Source: Williamsia muralis NBRC 105860 (GTDB lineage Bacteria > Actinomycetota > Actinomycetes > Mycobacteriales > Mycobacteriaceae). Taken from it: DNA of 64,000 nucleotides. The notes below the pieces were generated by a model that saw only the letters and a list, made by a program, of their open reading frames with translations, had not been told where the DNA came from and did not search any database. The stretch spans positions 1,054,001-1,118,000 of the forward strand of contig NZ_BDAP01000001.1 of the NCBI RefSeq assembly GCF_001598915.1, written 5' to 3'. The position numbers and the translations under genes are program-made. Below are positions 17,096 through 26,540 of this stretch, one piece after another (position 1 is the first letter of the stretch; each line of letters begins with the position of its first letter).

Positions 17096-18336
17096 GTATC
17101 GACACCGAGATCGCCGAGATCCAGCTCGTCCTCCCGCCCGAAGTCGAGGAGAAGCGTCTGCGCTCTCTCGACCAGCTCCAGATCCTCGATTCACCGCCAG
17201 AGGATCGATTCGAGCGGGTCACCCGGATGGCCCGGCTCATCTTCGGGGTACCGATGGCTTCGGTCGCGCTGCTCGATCGAGACCGGTTGTGGTTCAAGAT
17301 GGTCGAAGGATTGCCGCTGACTCAGGTGCCGAGGGCCGAGACTGTGTGTCAGACCACGGTGGCACGTATGTATACCCAGCCGGCCGACCCGGCGCTCATC
17401 GTCGATGACCTCGAACGGGTACCGGAGTTCGCCGCGCTTCCCGGCGTCGGTGGTGATGGCGGCGTGAGGTTCTACGCCGGCTACCCCCTGTACGGCCCGG
17501 GTGATCAGCCGGTCGGGACGTTCTGCGTCTATGACACGAAGCCGCGAACTTTCGACGAATCCCAGCAGGCGACATTCCGTGAGCTCGCTGCGTGGGCCCA
17601 GCGGGAGCTCGAGCGCGCCGACGACCTGGATCGAGCGGCCGAGGTACAACGTCAGTTGCTGCCACCGCCACTCGAAGGCGTCGATGGTTACTCGGTTGTC
17701 TCGATGTGCAAGCCGGCCTATGCGGTCGGCGGCGACTTTTACGACCACTACCTGCTCGACGGCGGTGCCATGTTCACGGTCGCCGATGTGATGGGTAAAG
17801 GACTGGGCGCGGCGATCCTCACAGCAAGTGTGCGGGCTGCCTTGCGGGGAGCGTCACAGGCCCTCGACGACGTGAACCCTGGGATCAGTCCCGCCGAGGC
17901 CGTGACGATGGTCGCGGGTCATCTCGACCGCGACCTCGCCGAGACCGAGAGCTTTGTGACACTGTTCCACGGCCGGTTGACCGCATCGACCGGCCGGGTC
18001 GAGTACATCGATGCCGGGCACGGCCTTGCGCTGGTTGCCCGGGCTGATGGCAGCGTGGAGTCGTTACCCGGATGTGGTCTGCCCCTCGGTGTGCTGCCCC
18101 GGGATTCGTGGAAATCCGACACCACGACTCTGCTACCGGGGGACACCCTTGTGATCGTCTCTGACGGGCTTCTCGATCTCCTGTCCGAAGACAGTGAGAC
18201 CGAGACGGTGCAGGAGTTCGTTCGGCAACACCCCGACTCCAGGTCGCTGTGTGCCGCGGTGACGGCCTTGGCCAACGCAAGCGCGCCGCTCGACGACGTC
18301 ACGATGGTGGCGGTGCGCCGGGACGACGCCGGATGA
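17092..18336 (+). CDS. GAF-PP2C/SpoIIE-type protein phosphatase
   Basis: 414 residues. The ATG overlaps the GH26 stop codon (ATGA). An N-terminal GAF sensor domain (about 20-165) is followed by a PP2C/SpoIIE phosphatase domain (about 195-410). Metal-binding motifs are present: GGDFYD, VADVMGKG, IDAGHG, VSDGLLDL and LDDVTMVAV. RsbU-type phosphatases dephosphorylate STAS anti-sigma-factor antagonists, and a STAS protein and an RsbW-like kinase are encoded two and three genes downstream. The three therefore look like a local partner-switching set. The signal sensed by GAF is unknown. Confidence 0.92.
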   Translation: MSIDTEIAEIQLVLPPEVEEKRLRSLDQLQILDSPPEDRFERVTRMARLIFGVPMASVALLDRDRLWFKMVEGLPLTQVPRAETVCQTTVARMYTQPADPALIVDDLERVPEFAALPGVGGDGGVRFYAGYPLYGPGDQPVGTFCVYDTKPRTFDESQQATFRELAAWAQRELERADDLDRAAEVQRQLLPPPLEGVDGYSVVSMCKPAYAVGGDFYDHYLLDGGAMFTVADVMGKGLGAAILTASVRAALRGASQALDDVNPGISPAEAVTMVAGHLDRDLAETESFVTLFHGRLTASTGRVEYIDAGHGLALVARADGSVESLPGCGLPLGVLPRDSWKSDTTTLLPGDTLVIVSDGLLDLLSEDSETETVQEFVRQHPDSRSLCAAVTALANASAPLDDVTMVAVRRDDAG

Positions 18337-20312
18337 CGCATCGCCGCGTCGCGACCGAACCCGACCTCGGTACCACTCCATCACCCTGGTTGCGCCTGCT
18401 GATCGTGGTGACCGCCATCCTCGGCATCAACTACGTGGTGTGGCGGTGGCTGGCCTCGATCAACTGGGAGGCGTGGTGGATCGCCGTCCCGTTGGTGATC
18501 GCCGAGACGTACAGCCTGATCGACTCGTTGCTGTTCGGTCTGACGATGTGGCGGCTGCGCAGGCGCGGCGATCCGGGCGACCCACCCGAGGGGGCAACGG
18601 TCGACATCTTCATCACCACCTACAACGAGCCCTTGGAGATGGTGATGGAGACGGCCAATGCCGCTGTGCGGGTCGAATACCCGCACACCACATGGATTCT
18701 CGACGACGGCGACCGCCCGGAGCTCGCGCAGATGGCCAAGGAGAACGGCATCGGCTATCTGACCCGCACCGAGAGCTGGGTCGACAAGCCACGGCACGCG
18801 AAGGCCGGCAACCTCAACAACGCGCTGCTGCAGACCGACGGGGAGTTCATCCTCATCCTCGACGCCGACCAGATCCCCGAGCCGCAGATCCTCGACCGAA
18901 CCCTTGGCTACTTCAAGGACGAGAAGATGGCGTTGGTGCAGACGCCGCAGTACTTCGTCAACGTGCCGCCGAACGATCCACTCGGCAGCCAGGCACCTTT
19001 GTTCTACGGACCGATCCAGCAGGGCAAGGACGGTTGGAATGCTGCGTTCTTCTGTGGCTCCAACGCGGTGTTGCGGCGTGAGGCCCTGATGCAACTCGGC
19101 ATCACCGGATATGTGCGTGCCATCGAAGAGGGCATCGAGGAATCGCTGCGCGCAGCGAAAGCGGTCCTGAAGAAGACCCGCAAACAGGTGAAAGACGACA
19201 ACCCCGAGGCAATCGTCGCGCTGGATGCGGTGGACGAGGCCGTTCGGATCGCCCGGGCCGATCTGAAGGCGAAGAAGCCCCTGGCCGACGTGACATACGA
19301 CTTCCAGCAGCGGGTCGACGCGGCCGCGAGAGGGCTGGTCGAATCCGACATGGAGATGATGCGGGCCGACCTCGAGGCGATCGCCGCACTCAACGAACTG
19401 GCCGAGCAGGAGTCGGGCGCAGCGCCTCTCGACGAAGATGCGTTCGCGGCCTTGGCCGGTCGTGATTGGTCACCACTGGGCGCTCTCGAGTCCATTCGGG
19501 CGATGATCCGCGCGGTGGATGTCGGGCGCGACGACGAAGCGCAGCCGATGCTGCCGCTGGCGACGATCTCGGTCACCGAGGACATGGCGACCTGCATGCG
19601 ACTGCACGGAATGGGCTGGCGGTCGGCCTATCACGACGAGGTGCTCGCGCTCGGACTCGCACCCGAGGACGCCAAGACGATGATCACCCAGCGACTTCGT
19701 TGGGCGCAGGGCACGATTCAGGTGATGCTGCGGGAGAATCCGCTGATACAAAAAGGTTTGAGCATCCCGCAGAGGCTCATGTACTGGGCCACCATGTGGA
19801 GCTATCTCGCCGGGTTCGCGGCCATCGCATACATTGCTGCGCCGGCGATCTATCTGATCCTCGGCATACTTCCCGTGCAGGCGTTGAGCTTCGACTTCTT
19901 CGTCCGGTTGATCCCGTTCCTCTTGTTCAATCAGCTGCTGTTCTTCATCATCGGGCGAGGTAGGTCCACCTGGCGGGGGCAGCAATACAGCCTGGCGTTG
20001 TTCCCGGTGTGGATCAAGTCCTGCACCACGGCATTTCGCAATGTCTACTTCAAACGCCCACTGGGCTTCGCGGTGACGCCGAAGACCCGGCAAGACCAGG
20101 AGGCGGTGCCGTGGCACCTCATCCGGCCCCAGCTCGTCGCCATGACCGTGTTGGTGGTGGCGTCCCTGATCGGGATCGTGCAGCTCTATCGTGGTTCGAT
20201 CTCGGTACTCGGTGTCGGTGTGAATCTGTTCTGGGTGCTGTTCGACCTCGTGGTACTCAGTGTCGTGATCCAAGCGGTCCGCTATCGCGGGTCGACCACA
20301 GAAGGAGAATGA
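18333..20312 (+). CDS. Cellulose-synthase-like family 2 glycosyltransferase with large insertion
   Basis: 659 residues, again starting in an ATGA overlap. Two N-terminal and several C-terminal membrane helices surround the cytosolic GT2 domain. Catalytic motifs: DDGD (Asp124/125), DADQ (177-180), TED (415-417) and QRLRW (453-457). These match processive beta-glycan synthases (BcsA/CslA). Between CGSNAVLRREAL (about 240) and TED there is an extra block of roughly 150 residues, charged and helical, rich in Lys/Glu/Ala. BcsA-type proteins have only a short loop there. No PilZ domain is present, so direct c-di-GMP control of the BcsA kind is unlikely. The product is probably a beta-linked exopolysaccharide. 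Confidence 0.9.
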   Translation: MTHRRVATEPDLGTTPSPWLRLLIVVTAILGINYVVWRWLASINWEAWWIAVPLVIAETYSLIDSLLFGLTMWRLRRRGDPGDPPEGATVDIFITTYNEPLEMVMETANAAVRVEYPHTTWILDDGDRPELAQMAKENGIGYLTRTESWVDKPRHAKAGNLNNALLQTDGEFILILDADQIPEPQILDRTLGYFKDEKMALVQTPQYFVNVPPNDPLGSQAPLFYGPIQQGKDGWNAAFFCGSNAVLRREALMQLGITGYVRAIEEGIEESLRAAKAVLKKTRKQVKDDNPEAIVALDAVDEAVRIARADLKAKKPLADVTYDFQQRVDAAARGLVESDMEMMRADLEAIAALNELAEQESGAAPLDEDAFAALAGRDWSPLGALESIRAMIRAVDVGRDDEAQPMLPLATISVTEDMATCMRLHGMGWRSAYHDEVLALGLAPEDAKTMITQRLRWAQGTIQVMLRENPLIQKGLSIPQRLMYWATMWSYLAGFAAIAYIAAPAIYLILGILPVQALSFDFFVRLIPFLLFNQLLFFIIGRGRSTWRGQQYSLALFPVWIKSCTTAFRNVYFKRPLGFAVTPKTRQDQEAVPWHLIRPQLVAMTVLVVASLIGIVQLYRGSISVLGVGVNLFWVLFDLVVLSVVIQAVRYRGSTTEGE

Positions 20313-20650
20313 TGACCAGCTACGAAACGCGCACCACCTCTGGGGGTGCCGTGGTACTCCGGCCGGAGGGCAGGCTCAACATGGTCGCCGCCCCCGCGAT
20401 GCGCGAGCAGTTGCACAAGCTCGTGGAGTCTGGGTCGACCAAGATCGTCATCGACTTGTCGGCCACCGATTTCATCGACTCGTCCGGTCTCGGTGCGCTC
20501 ATCTCGGGTTTGAAGGTGGCGCGGCAGGCAGGCGGTGATCTGCGGATCGCAGCCCCGTCCACGCAGGTGGAGTCGGTGTTGTCGTTGACCAATCTCAATC
20601 GGGTGCTGCGCTCACACCCCTCGGCGGACAGTGCATTCGATGCCGACTGA
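20312..20650 (+). CDS. STAS-domain anti-sigma-factor antagonist
   Basis: 112 residues. AAGGAG lies just before the start, and the ATG overlaps the GT2 stop as TGATG (an ATG 3 nt earlier is also possible). STAS fold with the phosphorylation motif DFIDSSGLGAL, where the Ser after ID is the usual kinase target, as in SpoIIAA and RsbV. With the upstream PP2C and the overlapping downstream kinase it forms a complete phosphatase-antagonist-kinase triad. It could act on a sigma factor or directly on the glycosyltransferase. Confidence 0.92.
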   Translation: MTSYETRTTSGGAVVLRPEGRLNMVAAPAMREQLHKLVESGSTKIVIDLSATDFIDSSGLGALISGLKVARQAGGDLRIAAPSTQVESVLSLTNLNRVLRSHPSADSAFDAD

Positions 20651-21065
20651 CAACCCGCCCGGCGTGCGGGTGCTCGAGGAGTTCGCTCAACCGGACACGG
20701 TGGAACGGGTGCACCAGCTGTGGTCCGAACTGCTGACAGCCGAGCCGGTAGACGACATGGACGCGATGCAATTCGAGTTGGCGCTGGCCGAGATCGCGGC
20801 CAACATCATCGAGCACGCAGAGAAGACCGATGGTGGGCAGGTGTCGATCCGCCTCGAATTGGAGCTCCGGCCGGACAGCATTCAGGCGAGGTTTTCCGAC
20901 GACGGGAAGCAGGCCCGTGTCGATCTCAAGACGGTCGAGCTTCCCGATGAGTTCTCCGAGCGTGGCCGGGGACTGGCCATCGCTCTCACCGTTCTCGACG
21001 AACTGTCCTATCGGCGGGCAGATCACCGGAATCACTGGACGCTGGTCCGCAACCGAACCCTCTGA
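20640..21065 (+). CDS. RsbW-like anti-sigma / serine-protein kinase
   Basis: 141 residues, overlapping the STAS gene by 11 nt. GHKL ATPase features: N-box ELALAEIAANIIEHA, a short G1 box with FSDDGK, and GRGLAIAL as the G2 box. Such proteins phosphorylate STAS antagonists and bind sigma factors. No sigma factor gene is adjacent, so the output is either a remote sigma factor or the polysaccharide machinery itself. A GTG at 20631 is an alternative start. Last gene of the operon. Confidence 0.9.
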   Translation: MPTDNPPGVRVLEEFAQPDTVERVHQLWSELLTAEPVDDMDAMQFELALAEIAANIIEHAEKTDGGQVSIRLELELRPDSIQARFSDDGKQARVDLKTVELPDEFSERGRGLAIALTVLDELSYRRADHRNHWTLVRNRTL

Positions 21066-21168
21066 CATCGGATAGGAACAGACACCCAATCTTTTTCCGC
21101 TGTACTCCTTTTCGGCGGCCGACGGGTTACCGTCGTAGTGCCAGTTGTCGTCGAAAGGCTTGTCAGCG

Positions 21169-22410
21169 ATGCCGTCCCTGCCGTTTTCCGCTCACCCGTA
21201 CGAGGCTTTCAACGCAGGTTTCTACCGCAGTCCGGACCGCGATTTCGAGGTCAGGCTCGTCTTGGGTCAGTCCGTCTACGGTGCCGCCGACATCGGTGAG
21301 GTGCTCTCGGCCATCGCGACGGTGGGGGAGAGTGCCCATCAGGAGTGGTTCGATGCGTGGGTCGGGCTCGGCGACCGGATCACGGCGCTGGCCGAGGCGG
21401 GGCGGGCTGCCGGCCACGATCTGAGCGCTGCCCGTGCGTATCTGCGCGCCGCGACGTACTACGCCACGGCGGTCAACTCGGTTGATGAACTCGACTCCGA
21501 GGATGCGCTGCTGCCGACGTTCCGCAAGCACCGCGACTCCTGGGACGCTTTTGTCGACGCCACCCCGCACAAGACCGAACGGGTGGACATACCGTACGAA
21601 GACACCACTCTTCCCGGATACTTCTTCCAGCCACGGCATTCCGGCGACGGCCCTCGCCCGACACTGATCCTGAACAACGGAAGCGATGGCCCGATCAGCA
21701 GTCTGTGGACTTGCGGCGGGGCAGGTGCCCTCGAGCGTGGATACAACGTGCTGTTCTTCGATGGGCCGGGCCAGCAGTCGATGTTGTTCGAACGGTCGGT
21801 GCCCTTTCGTCATGACTGGGAGGCCGTGATCACGCCGATCGTCGACTTCCTGGGCGCCCGTGCCGACGTCGACGAATCGAAGATCGCCCTCTACGGCATC
21901 AGTCAGGCCGGATACTGGGTTCCGCGCGCACTTGCATTCGAGCACCGGCTGGTCGCGGCGATCGCCGACCCGGGCGTTGTGGACGTGTCGGCGTCGTGGT
22001 TGGCGCACATGCCCAAGAGCATGATCAAGCTCATCGAGCAGGGCAATCGCGAGAAGTTCGACCGCAACATGGCCACCGGGATGAAGTTCTCCAAGAAGAA
22101 CTCTCGGATGTGGAACTTCCGGGCGCGTCCCTACCAGAAGGACACCTACTTCGACACGCTCGCAGAGGTGCTCAAGTACCGGATCTCCGATGACGAGGCG
22201 GCAGCCATCACCACGCCGCTGTTCATCACCGACCCCGACGACGAACAGTTCTGGCCAGGACAGTCAAAGGCCTTGGCCGACAAGCTGAACGGCAAGGTCG
22301 TGTTGTCCCACTTCACGGCGGACGAGGGAGCCAACTTTCATTGTCAGCCGCTCGCCCGCGCGTTGACCGATCAGCGCATGTTCGATTGGCTCGACGACAT
22401 CATCTCGTGA
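21169..22410 (+). CDS. Alpha/beta hydrolase, FrsA / dihydropseudooxynicotine-hydrolase-like
   Basis: 413 residues. A helical N-terminal part (about 1-140, with YLRAATYYATAV) precedes the hydrolase domain. The oxyanion region is LILNNGSDGP, the nucleophile elbow is YGISQAGYWVPRA (Ser in G-I-S-Q-A-G), an acid is in FITDPDDEQFWP and the His in EGANFHCQPLA. This long-cap architecture matches esterase/C-C hydrolases of the 2,6-dihydropseudooxynicotine hydrolase group. AAAGG lies before the chosen ATG. Monocistronic; substrate unknown. Confidence 0.85.
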   Translation: MPSLPFSAHPYEAFNAGFYRSPDRDFEVRLVLGQSVYGAADIGEVLSAIATVGESAHQEWFDAWVGLGDRITALAEAGRAAGHDLSAARAYLRAATYYATAVNSVDELDSEDALLPTFRKHRDSWDAFVDATPHKTERVDIPYEDTTLPGYFFQPRHSGDGPRPTLILNNGSDGPISSLWTCGGAGALERGYNVLFFDGPGQQSMLFERSVPFRHDWEAVITPIVDFLGARADVDESKIALYGISQAGYWVPRALAFEHRLVAAIADPGVVDVSASWLAHMPKSMIKLIEQGNREKFDRNMATGMKFSKKNSRMWNFRARPYQKDTYFDTLAEVLKYRISDDEAAAITTPLFITDPDDEQFWPGQSKALADKLNGKVVLSHFTADEGANFHCQPLARALTDQRMFDWLDDIIS

Positions 22411-22422
22411 CGCGGCTCGGGC

Positions 22423-23478
22423 TCAGTTGCGCGAGCCGGCGGCCCACTGCAGCACCTCGTCGGCCGGCCAGGTCGTGACGATGCGCTCGGGGGGGATGCC
22501 GTGTTGCTCTGCCCGTTCGCATCCGAGGGCCTTGAAGTCGAGTTGGCCTGGTGCGTGCGCGTCGGAGTCGATCGCGAACAGACAGCCGGCCTCCATCGCC
22601 AATTCGATGAGTTCGTCTGGGGGATCGACTCGTTCAGGGCGCGAGTTGATCTCCACCGCGGTGTTGGATTCGGCGCATGCCTCGAACACCGCCCGGGCGT
22701 CGAACACCGACCTGGCGCGTTTGCCCCGCCCCCCGGTGACGAGTTGCCCGGTGCAGTGGCCGAGCACGTTCACGTAGGGGTTGCGCACTGCGGCGACCAT
22801 GCGCCGGGTCATCGGTCCGGCATCCATCTTCAACTTGGAATGCACCGACGCGGTGACGATGTCGAGTTCACCCAGCATCTCTTCGGTCTGGTCGAGCGAC
22901 CCGTCGTCGAGGATGTCGACCTCGATGCCGCGGAACAGGCGAAAACGTTCTCCGAGTGTGTCGTTGATGCCGTCGACCACGTGCAGTTGCTTGCGTAAAC
23001 GTTCCACCGACAGGCCATTGGCGACGGTGAGCCGTGGCGAATGATCGGTCAGGGCCATCCAGTCCTGACCCAGGTCGATCGCGGTGAGCACCATCTCGTC
23101 GATCGGGGATCCGCCGTCGCTCCAGTCCGAATGGCTGTGCAGGTCGCCCTTGGTCATCGCGTAGAGGTCGGTGCCACCGGTGGCGAGAGGTGCGGATTGC
23201 TCGTCCTGCAACGCTTTCAGATAGTCCGGTACCTCGCCCGAGACGGCCTGAGTGATGACGGCGGCGGTGGTCTTGCCGATGCCGGGCAGGTCGGTGAGTG
23301 TGCGCCGCCTGACCTTGTCGGCCAACTCGTCGTCGCTGAGGCCTGCCACCACCTTGAGCGCTTTGCGAAATGCTTCGACGCGGTAGGTGCGTTCGCGAGC
23401 CCGTTCGAGGAGCAGGGCGATTCGGCGCAGAGCCTCCGCGGGCGCCACCGGTGCGGTCAACGGATCTATGGATCTCAC
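22423..23478 (-). CDS. PHP-domain metal-dependent phosphoesterase with helix-hairpin-helix N-terminus
   Basis: 351 residues from a GTG that overlaps the MMPL stop codon by 4 nt. The N-terminal third has a helix-hairpin-helix of the DNA polymerase X type (LTDLPGIGKTTAAVI). The C-terminal part is a PHP domain with metal motifs GDLHSHSDWSDG, ALTDHSPRL, GIEVDIL, SVHSK, GHCTG and IDSDAH. The combination equals the N- and C-terminal parts of bacterial PolX without its nucleotidyltransferase palm. It probably acts on DNA ends or a phosphoester. Confidence 0.88.
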   Translation of the reverse strand: MRSIDPLTAPVAPAEALRRIALLLERARERTYRVEAFRKALKVVAGLSDDELADKVRRRTLTDLPGIGKTTAAVITQAVSGEVPDYLKALQDEQSAPLATGGTDLYAMTKGDLHSHSDWSDGGSPIDEMVLTAIDLGQDWMALTDHSPRLTVANGLSVERLRKQLHVVDGINDTLGERFRLFRGIEVDILDDGSLDQTEEMLGELDIVTASVHSKLKMDAGPMTRRMVAAVRNPYVNVLGHCTGQLVTGGRGKRARSVFDARAVFEACAESNTAVEINSRPERVDPPDELIELAMEAGCLFAIDSDAHAPGQLDFKALGCERAEQHGIPPERIVTTWPADEVLQWAAGSRN

Positions 23479-25730
23479 TTCACCAGTTTGCCCTCCGCGT
23501 CCGCGGGGGCGCGCGGGGCGGTGTCGCGAGAGCCGTCGTCGCTCGACCGGACATCGGGGATGTCGTCATCGTGCGAACCGTCGACGCGGGGCAGCCAGCT
23601 CAACCAGGACGGGAACCACCAGTTGGCCTTGCCGAGGATCTCCATTGTGGAGGGCACCAGCAGCAATCGGACGATGCTGGCGTCGATGAACACCGCGACA
23701 GCGAGTCCGACCCCGAGGATCTTCAGGCTCCGATCGGGCATGAAGGCCAGCGACAGGAACACGCAGACCATGATGAGAGCGGCGCAGGTGATCACGCGGG
23801 CCGTGCTGGCAAGCCCTTCGGCCACCGACGTGGTGGCGTCCCCGGTCCGCTCGAAGCGCTCTTTGATGCGCGAGACGAGGAACACCTCGTAGTCCATCGA
23901 GAGCCCGATTGCCGTGACGAACAACATGATCGGTACCCAGGCATCGATGGGACCCGCCCGGCCGACCCCGAACAGTGAACCGGCCCAACCCCATTGGAAG
24001 ATCGCGACGATCACTCCGTAGGCGGCGCCGAGCGACAGCACGTTGACGATCACGGCCTTGACCGGGACCACGATCGACCGGAAGGCCAGCACCAGCAGCA
24101 CGAATGCGGCCGCCAGCACAGCTGCGATCGTCCACGGGAGCAACTCGAGTGTGATGTCGGCATAGTCGATCGCGCCGGCGGTGATGCCGGTGACACTGAC
24201 CGAGATGTCGGAGTCGGGTCCCAGGCTGTCCGGGATCACCTCGCTGCGCAGGCGTTCGATGAGTTCGGTGGTCGCCTCGTCCTGCGGCCCGGTGGCCGGG
24301 TTCACCGACATCACGGCGATCTGGCTGCCGTCGACCTGGCCGACGGGGATGGGGGGAGTGACCCCACCTTGCGCGACATCGGGATCCGCCTGGATCCGCT
24401 CCTGCAACGTTCCGAGGGCCGCCTGCGGGTCGGTTCCGTCGGGGTATTCGGCGACCAGCACGAGCGGGCCGTTGGCACCGACACCAAAGCCTTCGGTGAC
24501 GTAGTCGTAGGCGACGCGGGTGGTCGCGTCGGTCGACCGGTTCCCCGCGTCGGAGAAACCGAGGCGGAGGGAGAACGCCGGGATCGACAGGATCACCAGG
24601 ATGAGCACCGCGGTGGCCACGCCGACCCACGGTCGCTGTTGGATGCGCCGGCTCCACTTACTCGCCCACACGCCTTCCAGGGCCTTGTCGGGGTCTTTGC
24701 CGCGGCGTTTGCGCAACCAGTGCAGAGACAGGCTGTTCACCCGGGTACCGATCACCGACAGCAGCGCGGGCAGTAGCGACACCGACGCGATCAGCGTGCC
24801 GAGAATGCCTGCGATGGCCGCGAACGTCAGTGACGGTCCGAGGTCGCCGCCGGAGATCAGGATGCCGCACATGGCGATGATCACCGTGCAGCCTGCGAAC
24901 ACAACCGACCGTCCGGCTCGTAGCATCGCCGTCCGGACCGCCGCGTCGGTGTCGAGACCTTCGTGAAGCCCCGAGCGGAAGCGGGTGACGATGAGCAGTG
25001 CGTAGTCGATGCCGACGCCGATGCCCAGGATCATCGTCACCGAGATCGCGAAGTTGGGGACATTCATGACGTTCTGGAAGAGGAACAGCACGGACGCGCC
25101 CACCCCCACGCCGAACAGTGCCGAGAGGATCGGCAGGCCGGCGGCGATCACCGAGCCGAATGCGATCAGCAGGATTATGAGAGCCAGCAGTACGCCGATG
25201 CCTTCGGATGTCCCACTCGGCGGCACCTCGTCGAAGCGCGGATCACTGAATTCCACTGCCACGCCGGGGATGTCGGCGCTGTCTGCGATCTCCTTGATGG
25301 TGTCGACGCGGTCTTGCACCACCGAGTCGGTCCCGGTGCCGAGGTCGAGGGAGGTGATGGAGATGCGTCCGTCCGGTGAGATCTGTGCACCCTGTCCATA
25401 GGGGTCGCCGACGGTCACGTCCGAGGAACTCGAACGGATTTCGCCGGCAAGGCCTTCCACGGCCTGGGTCACCTCTGCGTTGCGGACACCGCCGGGGATG
25501 TCGTTAGACGCGGCTATGACGATCTGACCAGCGGTCGCCTGGTCACCTTGGCCGGCGCGTTCGAGGAGTTCACCGGCCTTACCCGACTCCGTCCGGGTGT
25601 CGTTGGTGAACGCTGTGGTGGTGGGGCCGGCCCACATGGCCGCTGCGGCGATCGCGGCGATCAGCACCGCAATCCAGGTGCCGATCACAAGCCATCGGCG
25701 ACGGATGATGAATGACGTGTAACGGTCCAT
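23475..25730 (-). CDS. MMPL-family RND transporter
   Basis: 751 residues with the usual two sets of one-plus-five membrane helices and two large extracellular loops. Starts MDRYTSFIIRRRWLVIGTW after a CCGGAGGC ribosome-binding site, which is preferred to an upstream Met. Motifs include GIGVGIDYALLIVTRFRSGL in the first half and ALDGLRGVPRL-type AIGLSMDYEVFLVSRIKE in the second, the proton-relay helices of MMPL proteins. Size is closer to YdfJ-type exporters than to MmpL3 (over 900). Exports lipids or hydrophobic drugs. In one operon with the PHP gene. Confidence 0.92.
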   Translation of the reverse strand: MDRYTSFIIRRRWLVIGTWIAVLIAAIAAAAMWAGPTTTAFTNDTRTESGKAGELLERAGQGDQATAGQIVIAASNDIPGGVRNAEVTQAVEGLAGEIRSSSSDVTVGDPYGQGAQISPDGRISITSLDLGTGTDSVVQDRVDTIKEIADSADIPGVAVEFSDPRFDEVPPSGTSEGIGVLLALIILLIAFGSVIAAGLPILSALFGVGVGASVLFLFQNVMNVPNFAISVTMILGIGVGIDYALLIVTRFRSGLHEGLDTDAAVRTAMLRAGRSVVFAGCTVIIAMCGILISGGDLGPSLTFAAIAGILGTLIASVSLLPALLSVIGTRVNSLSLHWLRKRRGKDPDKALEGVWASKWSRRIQQRPWVGVATAVLILVILSIPAFSLRLGFSDAGNRSTDATTRVAYDYVTEGFGVGANGPLVLVAEYPDGTDPQAALGTLQERIQADPDVAQGGVTPPIPVGQVDGSQIAVMSVNPATGPQDEATTELIERLRSEVIPDSLGPDSDISVSVTGITAGAIDYADITLELLPWTIAAVLAAAFVLLVLAFRSIVVPVKAVIVNVLSLGAAYGVIVAIFQWGWAGSLFGVGRAGPIDAWVPIMLFVTAIGLSMDYEVFLVSRIKERFERTGDATTSVAEGLASTARVITCAALIMVCVFLSLAFMPDRSLKILGVGLAVAVFIDASIVRLLLVPSTMEILGKANWWFPSWLSWLPRVDGSHDDDIPDVRSSDDGSRDTAPRAPADAEGKLVK

Positions 25731-25855
25731 AGCGGTCGGCCTCCGGGGCGAGATGGCGAGCGGGACGAATCCCATCCTTGCCCAGGGGCCGGGACGGATC
25801 CATCAGGAATGACCCTGAGATCTCCCCGAATTCATCGGTGTGACCGACGAGAGGT

Positions 25856-26470
25856 CTACTTTTCTGCCGGCGCCGAGCGCATCACCAGACGAAACGCGTG
25901 TTTCACCACCGCGTCGAGGTCGTCTCCGAGGTGTCCTGCGAGCCAGTCCTGCGCGAGTTCGGCCATCGCGCCGGTGTACATCGCCGCGCCGACCCTGGTG
26001 GCCACGGGATCTGAATCAGGGAACACCTGACCACTTTCGGTCAGCACCAGTTCACGCAGAACATCTTGTGCCACAGCGCGTCTCGCCGCCAGGACGGGAT
26101 TTGCTCGGGCGTCGGTGAACAGCACCCGGCCGCGGCGTGGGTCTTCAGAGCTGAAGCCGAGGACCGCCCGGATGCCGGCACGCGTGCGGTCCGGGACCGA
26201 ATCGCCGGCGTCGGCCATCGCCTGTTCGACGGTTGTCGCCAGTGCAACGGCGACCCGGTCGTACACAGCGCCGAGCAATTCGTCGGTGTCGGCGAAGCTC
26301 TCGTAGAAGTAGCGGGTGTTCAACTCGCACTCGCGGCAGACCGAACGGACCGAGAGTGCGGCCTCGCCGCCCGACCCGAACAGCGCGAACCCGGCGTCGA
26401 CGAGCAGTGTGCGGCGTTCGGCGCGACGATCGGTCAGCGGAACGCCGGCCCATCGGGTGGGGGTCGACAT
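25856..26470 (-). CDS. TetR-family transcriptional regulator
   Basis: 204 residues. N-terminal helix-turn-helix of the TetR type (LVDAGFALFGSGGEAALSVRSVCRECELNTRYFYESFADTDEL region, about 20-65), followed by a helical ligand domain. Divergent from the MpaB-type oxygenase gene, start codons 70 nt apart, so it probably represses that gene and itself. It lies upstream of the MMPL operon on the same strand and could also control export. Confidence 0.9.
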   Translation of the reverse strand: MSTPTRWAGVPLTDRRAERRTLLVDAGFALFGSGGEAALSVRSVCRECELNTRYFYESFADTDELLGAVYDRVAVALATTVEQAMADAGDSVPDRTRAGIRAVLGFSSEDPRRGRVLFTDARANPVLAARRAVAQDVLRELVLTESGQVFPDSDPVATRVGAAMYTGAMAELAQDWLAGHLGDDLDAVVKHAFRLVMRSAPAEK

Positions 26471-26540
26471 GGGCAAAGCGTACTTCCAGCCCCAGTCGAA
26501 TCAAAGAGAAGTCTGGTCACGACCGTAACCAGACCCTATT

